Counted from the stretch's first letter, positions 18,109-27,882 are shown. The stretch: DNA of 64,000 bases from an uncultured Acetatifactor sp. (GCA_934433135.1 CAKRZO010000002.1:124001-188000), one strand, 5' to 3'. Numbers and translations are program-made. Notes: a model not told the origin generated them from the sequence alone.

Positions 18109-18158
18109 TTTCTTACCATTTTTCCAGGTTATAAGCTTATCTTGCGGCATTTGGCAAT

Positions 18159-19010
18159 CTATTTGACATAGAACAAAATCCCCAGAGTGCCGGGCCCACA
18201 ATGACTGGAGACAACACCGCCGGCCCTGGTAATAAAGATGTTTTCAAAATAATGCAGATTTTCCAGATAATGAGAGACCTCTGCAACGGTTGCATCATCA
18301 CAGCCGGAGTGTGTAATAAACACACAGAAAGGGTCTGCACAAAGTAAAGACGGCTCCAGATCTCTGGCATATTTCATAAGAACCATGGACAGGCGTCCGC
18401 GGTATTTCCTGGACACACCCATAGCGCCCTTTTCCACTACGATCATGGGCTTGAGCTTTAAGGTATTTCCCAAAAGTGCGGTAACCGGCTTGCATCTTCC
18501 GCCTCTGGCAAGATAAGTCAGAGTCTCCACAACAAAGCTTGCACGCACTTTGCTTCTGCGGTCTTCCACCAGAGAAAGGATCTCTTCCGCGCTTTTTCCT
18601 TCTGCGGCAAGGCGGGCGGCATAAAGAACCTGAAGACCGATTCCCGTAGACAGATTCATGGAATTAATGACATGAAGCTTGGGATAGTTCCGGTCCGTTG
18701 CAATCAGTCTGGCAATATTGCAGGTAGTGCTCATTTGTTCTGAAATGCCGAAAAAGAGAATATCATCTCCGCGCTCCATCATGGGTTCTAAAACGGAAAG
18801 AGCCTTTTCATACGCAATGGCAGAAGTACGGGGCGTGGTCTTATTAGCATCCGACCAGGCATAGATTTCCTCCGGCGTAATATTTTCTCCGTCAAAATAG
18901 CTGGTATCATCCAGGATAATGCAAAGGGGAATGGTAGCTATATGATACTGCTCTTTTAATTCTTGCGATAAATCACAGGTGGAATCTGCTACAATGCTGA
19001 TTTTTCCCAT
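18159..19010 (-). CDS. DegV family fatty-acid-binding protein (copy 1)
   Basis: 283 residues with the DegV signature: IVADSTCDL at the N-terminus, then TPRTSA, the ligand-pocket serine region near MNLSTG, and the C-terminal HCGPGTLG. DegV/FakB proteins bind one fatty acid and, with FakA kinase, present it for phosphorylation. No FakA gene is in the window. The ATG at 19008-19010 follows GAGGAA. A second DegV of different sequence is at 44451. Single gene, ended by a shared hairpin. Confidence 0.95.
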   Translation of the reverse strand: MGKISIVADSTCDLSQELKEQYHIATIPLCIILDDTSYFDGENITPEEIYAWSDANKTTPRTSAIAYEKALSVLEPMMERGDDILFFGISEQMSTTCNIARLIATDRNYPKLHVINSMNLSTGIGLQVLYAARLAAEGKSAEEILSLVEDRRSKVRASFVVETLTYLARGGRCKPVTALLGNTLKLKPMIVVEKGAMGVSRKYRGRLSMVLMKYARDLEPSLLCADPFCVFITHSGCDDATVAEVSHYLENLHYFENIFITRAGGVVSSHCGPGTLGILFYVK

Positions 19011-19041
19011 AAAGGTTGTTCCTCATTTCTTTCGGTTTATG

Positions 19042-19189
19042 ATGATATCAGGGTCAAAAGGTCAAAAAGCCGTTCGTGCTTGCACGATTAGGCTTTTGAA
19101 CTTGGGACCCGCCAAACATGGGGAAAGCGGATTCCGAATGTTTTAGAATTACGGGAGCTGCTTTGCAGCGGAGCAATTCGTGATATCAT
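19042..19189. repeat. palindromic intergenic element, family E
   Basis: Ends are perfect inverted repeats (ATGATATCA and TGATATCAT) 148 bases apart. The interior contains hairpins, including GGTCAAAAAGCC against GGCTTTTGAAC and GAGCTGCTTTGCAGCGGAGC. No ORF. It resembles a MITE in the DegV-lipase gap. The rest of this 382-base gap holds a promoter and repeat D2. Confidence 0.65.
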
Positions 19190-19278
19190 AGTACAAGATT
19201 TAGTATAACCTTATCCGGAGAAAAAAGCAAGACGGGAATTTTTATAATATTTTTATCCATTTTAGCAAAGATTAAGAT

Positions 19279-19307
19279 TTGAGGCAGGGAAAATATGGTA
19301 GTATGAT
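19279..19307 (+). promoter_or_regulatory. putative promoter of the lipase-like gene
   Basis: TTGAGG (19279-19284), 17-base spacer, TATGAT (19302-19307). The transcript would start inside the repeat D copy that follows. Confidence 0.55.
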
Positions 19308-19345
19308 TGGGAGAGTGCGAAGAATGAAGTGATTCGTGTAATCAA
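19306..19345. repeat. short dispersed repeat, family D, copy 2
   Basis: Shares GAGAGTGCGAAG and CGTAATCA with 8615-8654, in the same orientation, and lies between a promoter and the start of the lipase-like gene. Confidence 0.55.
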
Positions 19346-19392
19346 AACAGAAGATAGAAAAATCGGCTGGTATCGTAGAAAGGAAGGATTTC

Positions 19393-20553
19393 ATGGCAGG
19401 AACAATTTTGGATTATCTGGAGGAGTACGGAGAGAAAAGCTTTGAGGAAATGCCTTTTTCGGATGTGGATTCTCTGGCATTGTGTCAGCTTTCTTATCTG
19501 AAATTTGACGGAATGGTACCGGGAGCTTATGAAAATCTTCCTTCCGTGACTTTGCGGGATATCAGAGAGCATTCCGGGTACGAAAAGCTGTATGCAGATA
19601 CCCGATTTGAAAAAAATAACCGGGCTCTTTTTGAAGGAATGTACCATAGCAGGAGGTTTGCCGGGCTTAAGCTTAACTGCTATATCAATCTGGTGGAAGA
19701 AGAGTATGAAACACAGTTTTGTGCCGTAACATACCTTTTGGAGAACGGTGGGATTTATGTCGCTTACCGGGGAACCGATGAGACGATTGTGGGCTGGAAG
19801 GAAGATTTTAATCTGGCTTTTATGAATCCGGTACCTGGGCAGTCCTATGCAGCCAAGTATCTGAATATGATCACTTCCGGACTGGAAAACAAATTGTATG
19901 TGGGAGGGCACTCCAAAGGGGGAAATCTTGCGGTTTATGCGGCGGCAAAATGCATTCCTTCCGTCAGGGAACGTATTCTGAAGGTCTATAGTATGGATGG
20001 ACCGGGGCTTAGGACGGATGTTCTGACAAAAGAGGAATATGCAGCCGTGGAAGAAAAAATAGTGAAGATTCTTCCTCAGTCCTCTATTATCGGAATGCTG
20101 TTTGAAAAGGAAAATACTTATAAAACGGTAAAGAGCAAGTCTTTCGGCATTCTGCAGCATGACCCTTTTACCTGGCTGATCAAAGACGGTGCTTTTGTGC
20201 CGGCAAGGGATCTTTATCAGGGCAGACGTTTTATGGATGATTCCTTAAACGACTGGATCTTAAGTATGACAGAAGAAGAGAAGGAGCTGTTTGTGGACAG
20301 TATTTATCAGATCGTCAGCGCCTGCAATGCGAAAGATCTGATCGAACTGTCTGCTGATTGGAAAAAGAGTATGAATGCCATGATTGCCGAGTGGAAGGGC
20401 ATGGACGAAGAAAAAATAAAGCTGTTTAAAAGGATATGCAGGCTGCTTTTGGAGGCATTGGCAGAACATATGAAGGTGGTTTTAACGGAGCAGGGTAGAA
20501 ACACTGTTAAAGGGTATGCTCACCGGCAGGATTATAGGAGAGAGGCAAAATAG
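19393..20553 (+). CDS. DUF2974 lipase-like alpha/beta hydrolase
   Basis: 386 residues. The nucleophile elbow is GGHSKGGNLAVYAA with Ser174, the form (GHSKGG) typical of DUF2974 proteins of Lachnospiraceae. Upstream, IYVAYRGTDETIVGWKEDF resembles the lid and oxyanion region of class-3-type lipases. No signal peptide, so probably cytoplasmic. Substrate unknown. ATG after AAAGGAAGG. It ends 22 bases inside the convergent C26 gene. Confidence 0.86.
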   Translation: MAGTILDYLEEYGEKSFEEMPFSDVDSLALCQLSYLKFDGMVPGAYENLPSVTLRDIREHSGYEKLYADTRFEKNNRALFEGMYHSRRFAGLKLNCYINLVEEEYETQFCAVTYLLENGGIYVAYRGTDETIVGWKEDFNLAFMNPVPGQSYAAKYLNMITSGLENKLYVGGHSKGGNLAVYAAAKCIPSVRERILKVYSMDGPGLRTDVLTKEEYAAVEEKIVKILPQSSIIGMLFEKENTYKTVKSKSFGILQHDPFTWLIKDGAFVPARDLYQGRRFMDDSLNDWILSMTEEEKELFVDSIYQIVSACNAKDLIELSADWKKSMNAMIAEWKGMDEEKIKLFKRICRLLLEALAEHMKVVLTEQGRNTVKGYAHRQDYRREAK

Positions 20554-21167
20554 GAAAGCAGTTTTTCACCGGATTGTCCGCAAAGAGCCGGATCGAGTCT
20601 TTCCGGATGCCATTGCAGGCCGATAATGGGTAGAGTTTCGTGAAGAATGGCTTCCATGCAGCCATCCGGTTCACTCCATTGAATCGGCCTGAGATTTTTC
20701 CCGACTTTTTTGATTCCCTGATGATGAGCGCTGTTTACGGTCATATGACTTCCGTAGAGAGAAAAAAGGGGCGAAGAAGGCGCAATTACGGTAGTATGGT
20801 ATCGGTCAGAGCCTGCTTTTTGGCAATGCAGATCGGCCTGTTCCAGATTTTGAAAAATGGTGCCTCCGAAAGCAATATTGATTAACTGCATCCCTTTGCA
20901 GATACCGAAGACAGGAATACCACGGCGGATGCAGTATTCAAGCGCCTGAAACTGGAGAATGTCCAGCTCGGTATCAATATTGCGGGAGCCGTTGTTGTGT
21001 TCTCCGAAAAAGGCCGGTGTAATATCGCCTCCTCCGGGCAGAACCAGTCCGCTGCAGGAGGAAAGCCGGGTCTGCGAAAGCGTGGTGAAAACGGCGGCGG
21101 GAAGACGGGAAAAGAAGGATTCGTAATTGCCGGTATCCTTTTTCCGGCCCAGAATGGCAATTTTCAT
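20532..21167 (-). CDS. gamma-glutamyl hydrolase-like class I amidotransferase (peptidase C26)
   Basis: 211 residues with a glutamine-amidotransferase fold: LVLPGGGDI (oxyanion strand), the nucleophile Cys in FGICKGMQ, and QWHPE with the catalytic His and Glu. This matches PuuD-like gamma-glutamyl-GABA hydrolases rather than biosynthetic amidotransferases, because no synthetase partner is near. At 211 residues it is short for the family (about 240-250), with a compact C-terminus. The ATG at 21165-21167 follows AAAGGAG. It overlaps the 3' end of the lipase-like gene tail to tail. Confidence 0.88.
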   Translation of the reverse strand: MKIAILGRKKDTGNYESFFSRLPAAVFTTLSQTRLSSCSGLVLPGGGDITPAFFGEHNNGSRNIDTELDILQFQALEYCIRRGIPVFGICKGMQLINIAFGGTIFQNLEQADLHCQKAGSDRYHTTVIAPSSPLFSLYGSHMTVNSAHHQGIKKVGKNLRPIQWSEPDGCMEAILHETLPIIGLQWHPERLDPALCGQSGEKLLSYFASLL

Positions 21168-21324
21168 AAGTTGCTCCTTTCTTTATTAAGAAAGATCGGT
21201 TCTTATATATATATGCCATAACAGTCCGGAAATGACCAAAGAAAAACGTCAAAATGTATCTTACGTTTTTGGACAAAACCGTGTACAATATTGGATAAAT
21301 TAACACAAAGGAAATGAAGAGTTT

Positions 21325-23112
21325 ATGAAATACCTGCACAAAAAATTGAAAAGTGATAAAGAAAGAATACGTAAGGCAGCGTCCTATGCGGCACTGGTGA
21401 TCTGCCCGATCCTTACGTTTTATCTGTTTGATCTTTATACACACAATCCCTTTACCAGTATGGACGGCAAGACACGGATTTTAAATATCCTGTTTTATGA
21501 ATTTACCGGGCTTATGTTGTTTGGAATTTTAAAATATCTACGCTTGGCACTGATGTTGCAGAGCGCCCTGTTTATGATCGCAGGTCTGATCAACTATTAC
21601 GTGCTGAGTTTCCGCTCCGCACCGATTATGCCATGGGATATTTTTTCTTTATCCACGGCAGCCAGCGTAGCCGGTAATTACAATTATGCTCTGGAAGGAA
21701 AAACCGTACTTGTGATTATCGGTTTTCTGCTCCTTTTGTTTGCGGAAAGCCGAATTAAGGTAAAAACGCCAGGAAAGATTTCCGCAAGACTGGGACTTAT
21801 GCTGCTTCCATTCCTGTGTCTGATCGGTTACACCGACTTAATACAAAGCGATTCTTTCGTAGCCTCTTTCGGGCTGTATGATAAGCTTTTTACACCGACC
21901 GCCATGACAAGGCTGGATGGCAATATTGTCGCTTTCATTATGGAAATGAAGTATCTGGATGTGGAAAAGCCGGAAGGATATTCCGAAAAAGAAACAGCCG
22001 GGCTTTATGAAGAACTGAAAGGGGAAGAATACATAGCGGCTGTTTCCGATCCGGGGTCTTTGAGCCGTCCGAACATTATTGTGATTATGGATGAAAGCTT
22101 TTCCGACCTGTCTGTACTGGGAAAATTTGAGGTCTCACAGGACTACATGCCTTTTCTTCACCGGATTATGCAGGAAGGGGCTGAGAATACCATAACAGGT
22201 TATGCGAATGTTTCGGTGCTGGGAGGGAATACTGCCAACAGTGAGTATGAATTCCTTTCGGGACATACCATGGCCTATCTGCCGCAGGGGAGCGTGGCTT
22301 ATCAACAATACGTAAAGAAAAAAATGCCAACATTGGTATCTTATTTGAAAGATCTCGGTTATTCGGCGCAGGCAGTGCATCCCTACTATGCGGACGGCTG
22401 GGAGAGAAGCCGGGTTTACCCTTTACTGGGATTTGACCGCTTCCTTGATAAAAATGATTTTTTCAGACCCCGGAAAATCCGTAAATACATTTCCGATGAA
22501 AGCTGTTTCGACAAAATTATACAGTTGTATGAGGAAAAGGAAGAACAGGAGCCTCTTTTTGTTTTTGCCGTAACCATGCAGAACCACGGTGGCTATGATG
22601 AGGAATTTACGAATTTTAAGCCGGATGTTGCGGTGGAAAATACCACATCCAGGGCATTGCCGAAATATCTTTCTTTGGTTAAGAAAACCGATGGAGCCCT
22701 GGAAAAGCTGGTGAATTACTTTAAGGAAGCGGATGAGGATACCGTGATTTTGTTTTTCGGGGACCATCAGCCGGCATCCTATGTGAGCAATCCTGTTTTT
22801 AAAATACAGAATATTGATCCAAACTCTTTAAATGAGGAACAAAATCTGTTAAAATATAAAGTACCTTACATGATTTTCAGCAATTATGATACGGCTTTGG
22901 AATCAAGAGAAGAAACCAGCTTAAATTATCTGGCAATTGATCTGCTGGAGGCCTGCGGATTGCCGCTTCCTCCTCTGCAGACTTATTTAAAGACGCTTCG
23001 GGAGAGTTATCCCGTGATTTCGGCGCTGCGGCCTGCAGAGGATGTAACCTATCAGAGCCTGCAGTATTATATGCTGTTTGACGGCGATTTTGCAGATGGA
23101 GCAGAGGAATAA
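21325..23112 (+). CDS. LTA synthase/phosphoglycerol transferase-like sulfatase-fold enzyme
   Basis: 595 residues. Four to five N-terminal membrane helices (to about 175), then a large extracellular sulfatase-fold domain. It starts with PNIIVIMDESFSDL (metal Glu) and carries the likely nucleophile Thr303 in GGNTANSEYEF, with FGDHQPASY as the C-terminal metal-binding motif. Members move glycerol phosphate from phosphatidylglycerol onto lipoteichoic acid or modify other surface glycans. The usual LtaS nucleophile context is GKTSDSE, and here it is GNTANSE, so it is a relative rather than a certain LtaS. Followed 54 bases later by YfhO, also surface-glycan related. Confidence 0.9.
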   Translation: MKYLHKKLKSDKERIRKAASYAALVICPILTFYLFDLYTHNPFTSMDGKTRILNILFYEFTGLMLFGILKYLRLALMLQSALFMIAGLINYYVLSFRSAPIMPWDIFSLSTAASVAGNYNYALEGKTVLVIIGFLLLLFAESRIKVKTPGKISARLGLMLLPFLCLIGYTDLIQSDSFVASFGLYDKLFTPTAMTRLDGNIVAFIMEMKYLDVEKPEGYSEKETAGLYEELKGEEYIAAVSDPGSLSRPNIIVIMDESFSDLSVLGKFEVSQDYMPFLHRIMQEGAENTITGYANVSVLGGNTANSEYEFLSGHTMAYLPQGSVAYQQYVKKKMPTLVSYLKDLGYSAQAVHPYYADGWERSRVYPLLGFDRFLDKNDFFRPRKIRKYISDESCFDKIIQLYEEKEEQEPLFVFAVTMQNHGGYDEEFTNFKPDVAVENTTSRALPKYLSLVKKTDGALEKLVNYFKEADEDTVILFFGDHQPASYVSNPVFKIQNIDPNSLNEEQNLLKYKVPYMIFSNYDTALESREETSLNYLAIDLLEACGLPLPPLQTYLKTLRESYPVISALRPAEDVTYQSLQYYMLFDGDFADGAEE

Positions 23113-23166
23113 ACTGAAGATCGGAGAGGAAAACAAAAAGCCCAAAAAAGCGGAAACGAGGAATCT

Positions 23167-25815
23167 ATGAAGGCACAATCCGGATCTTATGGGGAAAAAA
23201 AGCAGAATGCAGTAATTTTAACGGCAGCATTTGCTGTCCCCTTTCTTATCATGTTTGCCATTTTTATCATCAACGGCATTTATCCCTTCGGAGACAGAAG
23301 CTTTCTGTTTTCGGATATGTACCATCAGTATATGCCGTTCTTCAGTGAGTTTTTGCGGAAAATAAAGGCGGGAGAGGGGCTCTCCTATTCTTATCAGGTA
23401 GGGATCGGTTCCAATTTCCTGGCATTGTATGTTTATTATCTGGCCAGTCCTTTGCACTGGCTGGCATTTCTGTTTCCGGAAAATCACCTGATGGAATTTA
23501 TGAGCTATCTGGTGATTGTCAAGATCGGGCTGTGCGGGCTGACGTCCTGCATTTATCTGGAAAAGCATTTCGGACAGAGGCGTCTTTCTATGGTGTTTTT
23601 CTCTGTTTTTTATGCTTTGTCCGGCTTTATGGCGGCTTATAACTGGGATATTATGTGGATTGACTGCGTGGTTCTGCTGCCGCTTATTATGCTGGGACTG
23701 GAACAGTTAGTAAAGGAAGGGCGCTGCAGCCTGTATTGCATTACACTGGGGCTTTCCATTCTCAGTAATTATTATATATCGATTATGATCTGCATTTTCC
23801 TGGTGCTTTACTTTCTGGTACTGCTCTTTCTGGAAAAATGCTCCTTCCGCATTATCCGCAATTTCATCCTGTATTCCCTTCTTGCAGGCGGCATGGCGGC
23901 CGCTCTGCTGGTGCCGGAGGTGCTTGCGATTCTGGAGACGGATTTCGGAGATATGGATTTTCCCAAAAAGCTGGAATCCTACTTTTCGGTGTTGGATATG
24001 CTGGCAAGACACTGCATGTGCGTTTCCTGTGAAAGGGGGCTGGATCACTGGCCGAACATTTACTGCGGCGCTGCGGTGATGATGCTGATTCCCATGTATG
24101 TCATAAACGGAAAGATTCCGGCAAGGAAGCGTTTCGGCTATCTTGCGTTGGCGGGAATTTTTCTGCTTGGTTTTGCAACCAATATGCTGGATTTTATCTG
24201 GCACGGTTTGAATTATCCGGATTCTCTTCCGGCAAGGCAGTCCTTTATTTATATTTTTATTGTGCTCATCATGTGCTATGCCGCTTTTCAAAAAGTAAAG
24301 GAAGTGCCGGCTTCCCATATTGTATACGGTTATCTGGCAGCTGTGGTGTTTTTGCTTTATTGTGAAAAATTCGTGGATCATGAAGATTTTGAATTGGGGA
24401 TCAAGGCGCTTACCCTGGGCTTTGTGACGTTATATGCTGTTTTGCTTTATTTGTACCGGACAAGAGGAGAAGAAAAGGCCGGAAAATATCTGTGGAAAAA
24501 AGAAATTCTTGCGGCAATTGCTTTCTGCGCAGTGGTTGCGGAAAGCGGCATCAATACGTTCAATACCAGTGTGGGAACCACCAGCCGATCCCAATATCTG
24601 AATCAGCTCCCGGATTATGCGTCCTTGTATGAGGCAGCAAAGACGGATGCTCAGAACGGAGAGGAAGAAGGAGCAGTCTTTTTCCGGGTGGAGAAGTTCT
24701 CCAGGAAGACGAAAAATGACGGAACCCTTGCAGGCTATCCTACGGCGTCGGTATTTTCCTCTACCCTGAATTCTTATGTAATGGATCTGTATCAGAAGCT
24801 GGGGATGCGCCACAGCAAAGTGTACTATGGATTTGACGGAGCAACCTTCCTGACGGCAGGCATGCTCAACGTGCAATATATGTTCGGTACGGACAGACAG
24901 GAGGAAGGTCCTTTTTATACATTCCTGGAAGAAAGCGGACAGATCAGTCTGTACCGTGCCGAAGAGACGCTGCCTTTCGGTTATACGGCGCCTGTTGGCT
25001 TCGATCTGCCGAACGGATACGGCGGAAACGGATTAAGGCTTCAGAATGCGCTGGTAAAGGAACTGGGCGTGGAAGGCAATCTTTTTACCAAAGTATCCGG
25101 CGCTTCCAGACAGGAAACCATAAAAACCGATATTTCACAAACAGGATATTATTACGGGATTCTGACAGCATCCGGGACCAGGCAGATCAAAGTAGAGGGA
25201 AGTGTAAGCCGGTCTTTGAACGATTTGAAAAACGGAGCGGTTCTGTATCTGGGATATTTCAAGGAAGGGCAGAGCGTTTCCTTAAAGAACGGAGATGGGG
25301 CGGATGAGACGCCGGAGATCTCCGCAGACATTTACCGGATGGATGAAGAGGTGCTTAAGGCAGTGCTTGAAAAGCTTTCGGAAACCCATCTTACTAATGT
25401 GGCTTATGACAGTACAAATATCAGCGGAGAGATTACGCTTACAGAGGCGAAAAGATTGATATTGTCCGTACCTTATGAAAAAGGATGGCAGGTGGAAATA
25501 GACGGGAAAAAAGTAACGCCGGAGCTTTTCGGAGGCACTCTTATGGCATTTGACCTGGAGGAAGGGCAGCACAGCTTGACCATGCATTACGTTCCTCACG
25601 GAAAGACGGCCGGAATCTGCATCAGTATTTTCAGTATTGTGATCTTTGCAGGCATTCAGCTTTTTAACCGGAAGTCCGAAGGAAGGAGAAAAGATTCCGC
25701 AAACGGTAAGAAGGCCGAAGAAAGCGGAACCGAAAGAGAATATACGGAAGAAGAAACGGAAAGAAGGACAGAGCTGGAAAGTGAAGAAGAAGTATCTGCA
25801 GATGAATGTATATGA
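23167..25815 (+). CDS. yfhO: YfhO family membrane glycosyltransferase-like protein
   Basis: 882 residues; about 12-13 membrane helices to residue ~500, a large extracellular region, and a last helix near 820-840. YfhO-type signature regions are present: FSDMYHQYMPFF near the start (Asp of a GT-C-like first loop) and SYSYQVGIGSNFLALYVYY. In Bacillus, YfhO adds a sugar to lipoteichoic acid, which fits the LTA-synthase-like gene just upstream. The last ~50 residues are Glu/Arg/Lys-rich. Its end overlaps the IbrA-like gene by 35 bases, so the two genes are closely packed. Confidence 0.9.
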   Translation: MKAQSGSYGEKKQNAVILTAAFAVPFLIMFAIFIINGIYPFGDRSFLFSDMYHQYMPFFSEFLRKIKAGEGLSYSYQVGIGSNFLALYVYYLASPLHWLAFLFPENHLMEFMSYLVIVKIGLCGLTSCIYLEKHFGQRRLSMVFFSVFYALSGFMAAYNWDIMWIDCVVLLPLIMLGLEQLVKEGRCSLYCITLGLSILSNYYISIMICIFLVLYFLVLLFLEKCSFRIIRNFILYSLLAGGMAAALLVPEVLAILETDFGDMDFPKKLESYFSVLDMLARHCMCVSCERGLDHWPNIYCGAAVMMLIPMYVINGKIPARKRFGYLALAGIFLLGFATNMLDFIWHGLNYPDSLPARQSFIYIFIVLIMCYAAFQKVKEVPASHIVYGYLAAVVFLLYCEKFVDHEDFELGIKALTLGFVTLYAVLLYLYRTRGEEKAGKYLWKKEILAAIAFCAVVAESGINTFNTSVGTTSRSQYLNQLPDYASLYEAAKTDAQNGEEEGAVFFRVEKFSRKTKNDGTLAGYPTASVFSSTLNSYVMDLYQKLGMRHSKVYYGFDGATFLTAGMLNVQYMFGTDRQEEGPFYTFLEESGQISLYRAEETLPFGYTAPVGFDLPNGYGGNGLRLQNALVKELGVEGNLFTKVSGASRQETIKTDISQTGYYYGILTASGTRQIKVEGSVSRSLNDLKNGAVLYLGYFKEGQSVSLKNGDGADETPEISADIYRMDEEVLKAVLEKLSETHLTNVAYDSTNISGEITLTEAKRLILSVPYEKGWQVEIDGKKVTPELFGGTLMAFDLEEGQHSLTMHYVPHGKTAGICISIFSIVIFAGIQLFNRKSEGRRKDSANGKKAEESGTEREYTEEETERRTELESEEEVSADECI

Positions 25816-27100
25816 AGCGCTGACGGAACGCTTTGAGTTCCTGTTTCGGGAGTTTGAAAATATTTACATTTCTTTCAGCGGAGGAAAGGACAGCGGGCTT
25901 TTGCTGAATCTTCTGCTGGATTACCGGAATAAACACGACCCGGGAAGAACCATCGGGGTATTTCATCAGGACTTTGAGGCGCAGTATACGCTGACTACGG
26001 AATATATCACCAGAACCTTTAAACGTGTGGAAAAAGAAGTAGAGCCGTATTGGGTGTGCCTGCCGATGGCAACCCGGACGGCTCTGAGCAACTATGAGAT
26101 GTTCTGGTATCCCTGGGATGACCGGAAAAAGGAACTGTGGGTGAGACCGATGCCGGACTTCCCCTATGTCATCAATATCCGGAGGCCATTTACCCATTAT
26201 CGTTATAAGATGCATCAGGAGGATCTGGCAAAGCAGTTCGGTCGGTTTTACAAAGAAAAACACGGCAATGGGAAAACGGTGTGCCTTCTGGGTATGCGGG
26301 CACAGGAATCGCTGCAACGTTACAGTGGTTTTGTCAACAGCAGATATGGATATAAGGGGCGCTGCTGGATTACACAGCAGTTTAAGGATGTGTGGTGCGC
26401 CTCTCCGATTTATGACTGGAGTTATAAGGATGTCTGGGCGGCTAATTACCGGTTTGGCTATGATTATAATGGATTGTATGATCTTTATTATAAGGCCGGC
26501 CTGAAGCCGGATCAGATGAGAGTAGCCTCTCCTTTTAACGACTATTCCAAGGACAGCCTGAACCTGTATCGGGTAATTGATCCGGAAATCTGGACAAGAC
26601 TGGTTGGACGTGTCAGAGGAGCGAACTTCGGAGCAATTTACGGAAAAACAAAAGCGTTGGGATATCGGAAAGTAACTTTGCCCAAAGGACATACCTGGGA
26701 GTCTTATACCAAATTTCTCCTGGACACCCTTCCGCCGAGATTAAAGGAGAATTATCAGAAAAAATTTAATGCTTCCATTCGTTTCTGGCATGAAACAGGC
26801 GGCGGATTGTCAGAGGAGACGATTGAGGAACTGATCCGGAATGGTTATCCGATTCAGAGAAACGGTGTCTCCAATTATACACTGGATAAGAAAACGAGGG
26901 TCATCTTTCCGGGAAAAATTCCGGATGATACGGATGACATTAAGACATCCAAGGATGTTCCCAGCTGGAAGAGGATGTGTTACTGTATCCTGAAAAATGA
27001 CCATACCTGTCGGTTTATGGGATTCGGCCTGACAAGACAGGAGCAGAAAAACATACAGATGATGAAGATAAAATATGGAGATATGATCAATGAGAAATGA
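25781..27100 (+). CDS. IbrA-like PAPS-reductase-family (PP-loop ATPase) protein, DUF3440
   Basis: 439 residues from a GTG at 25781, inside the end of yfhO. This start gives VKKKYLQMNVYEAL, like relatives that begin a few residues before NVYEA; the ATG at 25802 is an alternative. The PP-loop SFSGGKDSG (about residue 33) binds ATP pyrophosphate. Then come the DUF3440 region (HQDFEAQYTLTTEY, MRAQESLQRYSG) and a C-terminal part with CYCILKNDH. It matches IbrA of Escherichia coli, a regulator of immunoglobulin-binding genes. It lacks the Cys-based catalytic tail of true PAPS reductase. The stop overlaps the IbrB-like gene by 11 bases. Confidence 0.88.
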   Translation: MKKKYLQMNVYEALTERFEFLFREFENIYISFSGGKDSGLLLNLLLDYRNKHDPGRTIGVFHQDFEAQYTLTTEYITRTFKRVEKEVEPYWVCLPMATRTALSNYEMFWYPWDDRKKELWVRPMPDFPYVINIRRPFTHYRYKMHQEDLAKQFGRFYKEKHGNGKTVCLLGMRAQESLQRYSGFVNSRYGYKGRCWITQQFKDVWCASPIYDWSYKDVWAANYRFGYDYNGLYDLYYKAGLKPDQMRVASPFNDYSKDSLNLYRVIDPEIWTRLVGRVRGANFGAIYGKTKALGYRKVTLPKGHTWESYTKFLLDTLPPRLKENYQKKFNASIRFWHETGGGLSEETIEELIRNGYPIQRNGVSNYTLDKKTRVIFPGKIPDDTDDIKTSKDVPSWKRMCYCILKNDHTCRFMGFGLTRQEQKNIQMMKIKYGDMINEK

Positions 27101-27635
27101 CCTTTATATCAGTCCGGCTTACCGGGTGATTGCGGTTCCGATTGAAAAAATCGTGCCGAATACCTATAATCCGAATTCCGTGGCGCCGCCGGAGATGCGT
27201 CTTTTGTATGACAGTATCAAAGAGGACGGTTATACCATGCCGATCGTTTGCTATTATTCCCGGGAAAAGGACAGGTATATCATTGTAGATGGATTCCACC
27301 GGTATCGTGTGATGAAGGAATATCCCGATATTTATGAGAGAGAAAAAGGAATGCTGCCGGTTACGGTAATTGATAAACCGATTTCCAACCGGATGGCAAG
27401 CACGGTAAGGCATAACCGGGCAAGAGGTTCTCACAATGTGGATCTGATGAGCAATATCATAAAAGAACTGCATGAGATCGGCAGGTCCGATGCCTGGATT
27501 TCCAAACACCTGGGAATGGATAAGGATGAAATCCTGAGGCTTAAGCAGATTACAGGATTGGCAGCCCTTTTTAAAGATGTGAAATTCGGCCAGGCCTGGG
27601 AACCGGAAGAAATTCCGGAGGAGGAAGAGCAGTAG
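27090..27635 (+). CDS. IbrB-like ParB/Srx-fold protein
   Basis: 181 residues. An N-terminal ParB/sulfiredoxin nucleotide-binding fold: KIVPNTYNPNSVAPPEM, then VDGFHRYRV (the GxHR-type motif), and a helical C-terminal half (LGMDKDEILRLKQITGLAALF) like a DNA-binding HTH. It overlaps the IbrA-like gene by 11 bases, and the two occur as an obligate pair in many bacteria and phages. Ends EEIPEEEEQ. Function unknown: an ATP-dependent modification or a DNA/RNA regulatory role has been proposed for such pairs. Good family match from motif and pairing. Confidence 0.85.
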   Translation: MRNDLYISPAYRVIAVPIEKIVPNTYNPNSVAPPEMRLLYDSIKEDGYTMPIVCYYSREKDRYIIVDGFHRYRVMKEYPDIYEREKGMLPVTVIDKPISNRMASTVRHNRARGSHNVDLMSNIIKELHEIGRSDAWISKHLGMDKDEILRLKQITGLAALFKDVKFGQAWEPEEIPEEEEQ

Positions 27636-27644
27636 AGGAAATCT

Positions 27645-27727
27645 CCGAGCAAGGTCATTGGGTTCCATTCGGGGGACGCTTTTGCTCAATTTTACACCCC
27701 TCATTGGAATCCCCATGACCTTGCCCT
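27645..27727. repeat. palindromic intergenic repeat, family B, copy 2 (inverted)
   Basis: Reverse complement of 1841-1924 with few differences. GCAAGGTCATTGGG pairs with CCCCATGACCTTGC. It lies just after the IbrB-like gene and could act as its terminator hairpin. Confidence 0.72.
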
Positions 27728-27882
27728 TAGAAAGTACGCCTTACTGTAGTTGCAACTTTGTAAGGATGTTTTAGAACTGCAGAAAGAAGTAAAAAAAAAG
27801 AGGAATTGGGAAAGCGACGCAGAATATATATAAGGAAGCGTGGTAAAGTGTTTTGTCGGGATTTTACGGAAACGGGGGATAC

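Noticed and set aside
16872..18119. A 415-codon minus-strand ORF opposite the NYN protein gene
   Set aside because: It is the shadow of the Ala/Lys/Glu repeat on the other strand. No ribosome site, low-complexity Ser/Ala/Phe text, and it spans the terminator.
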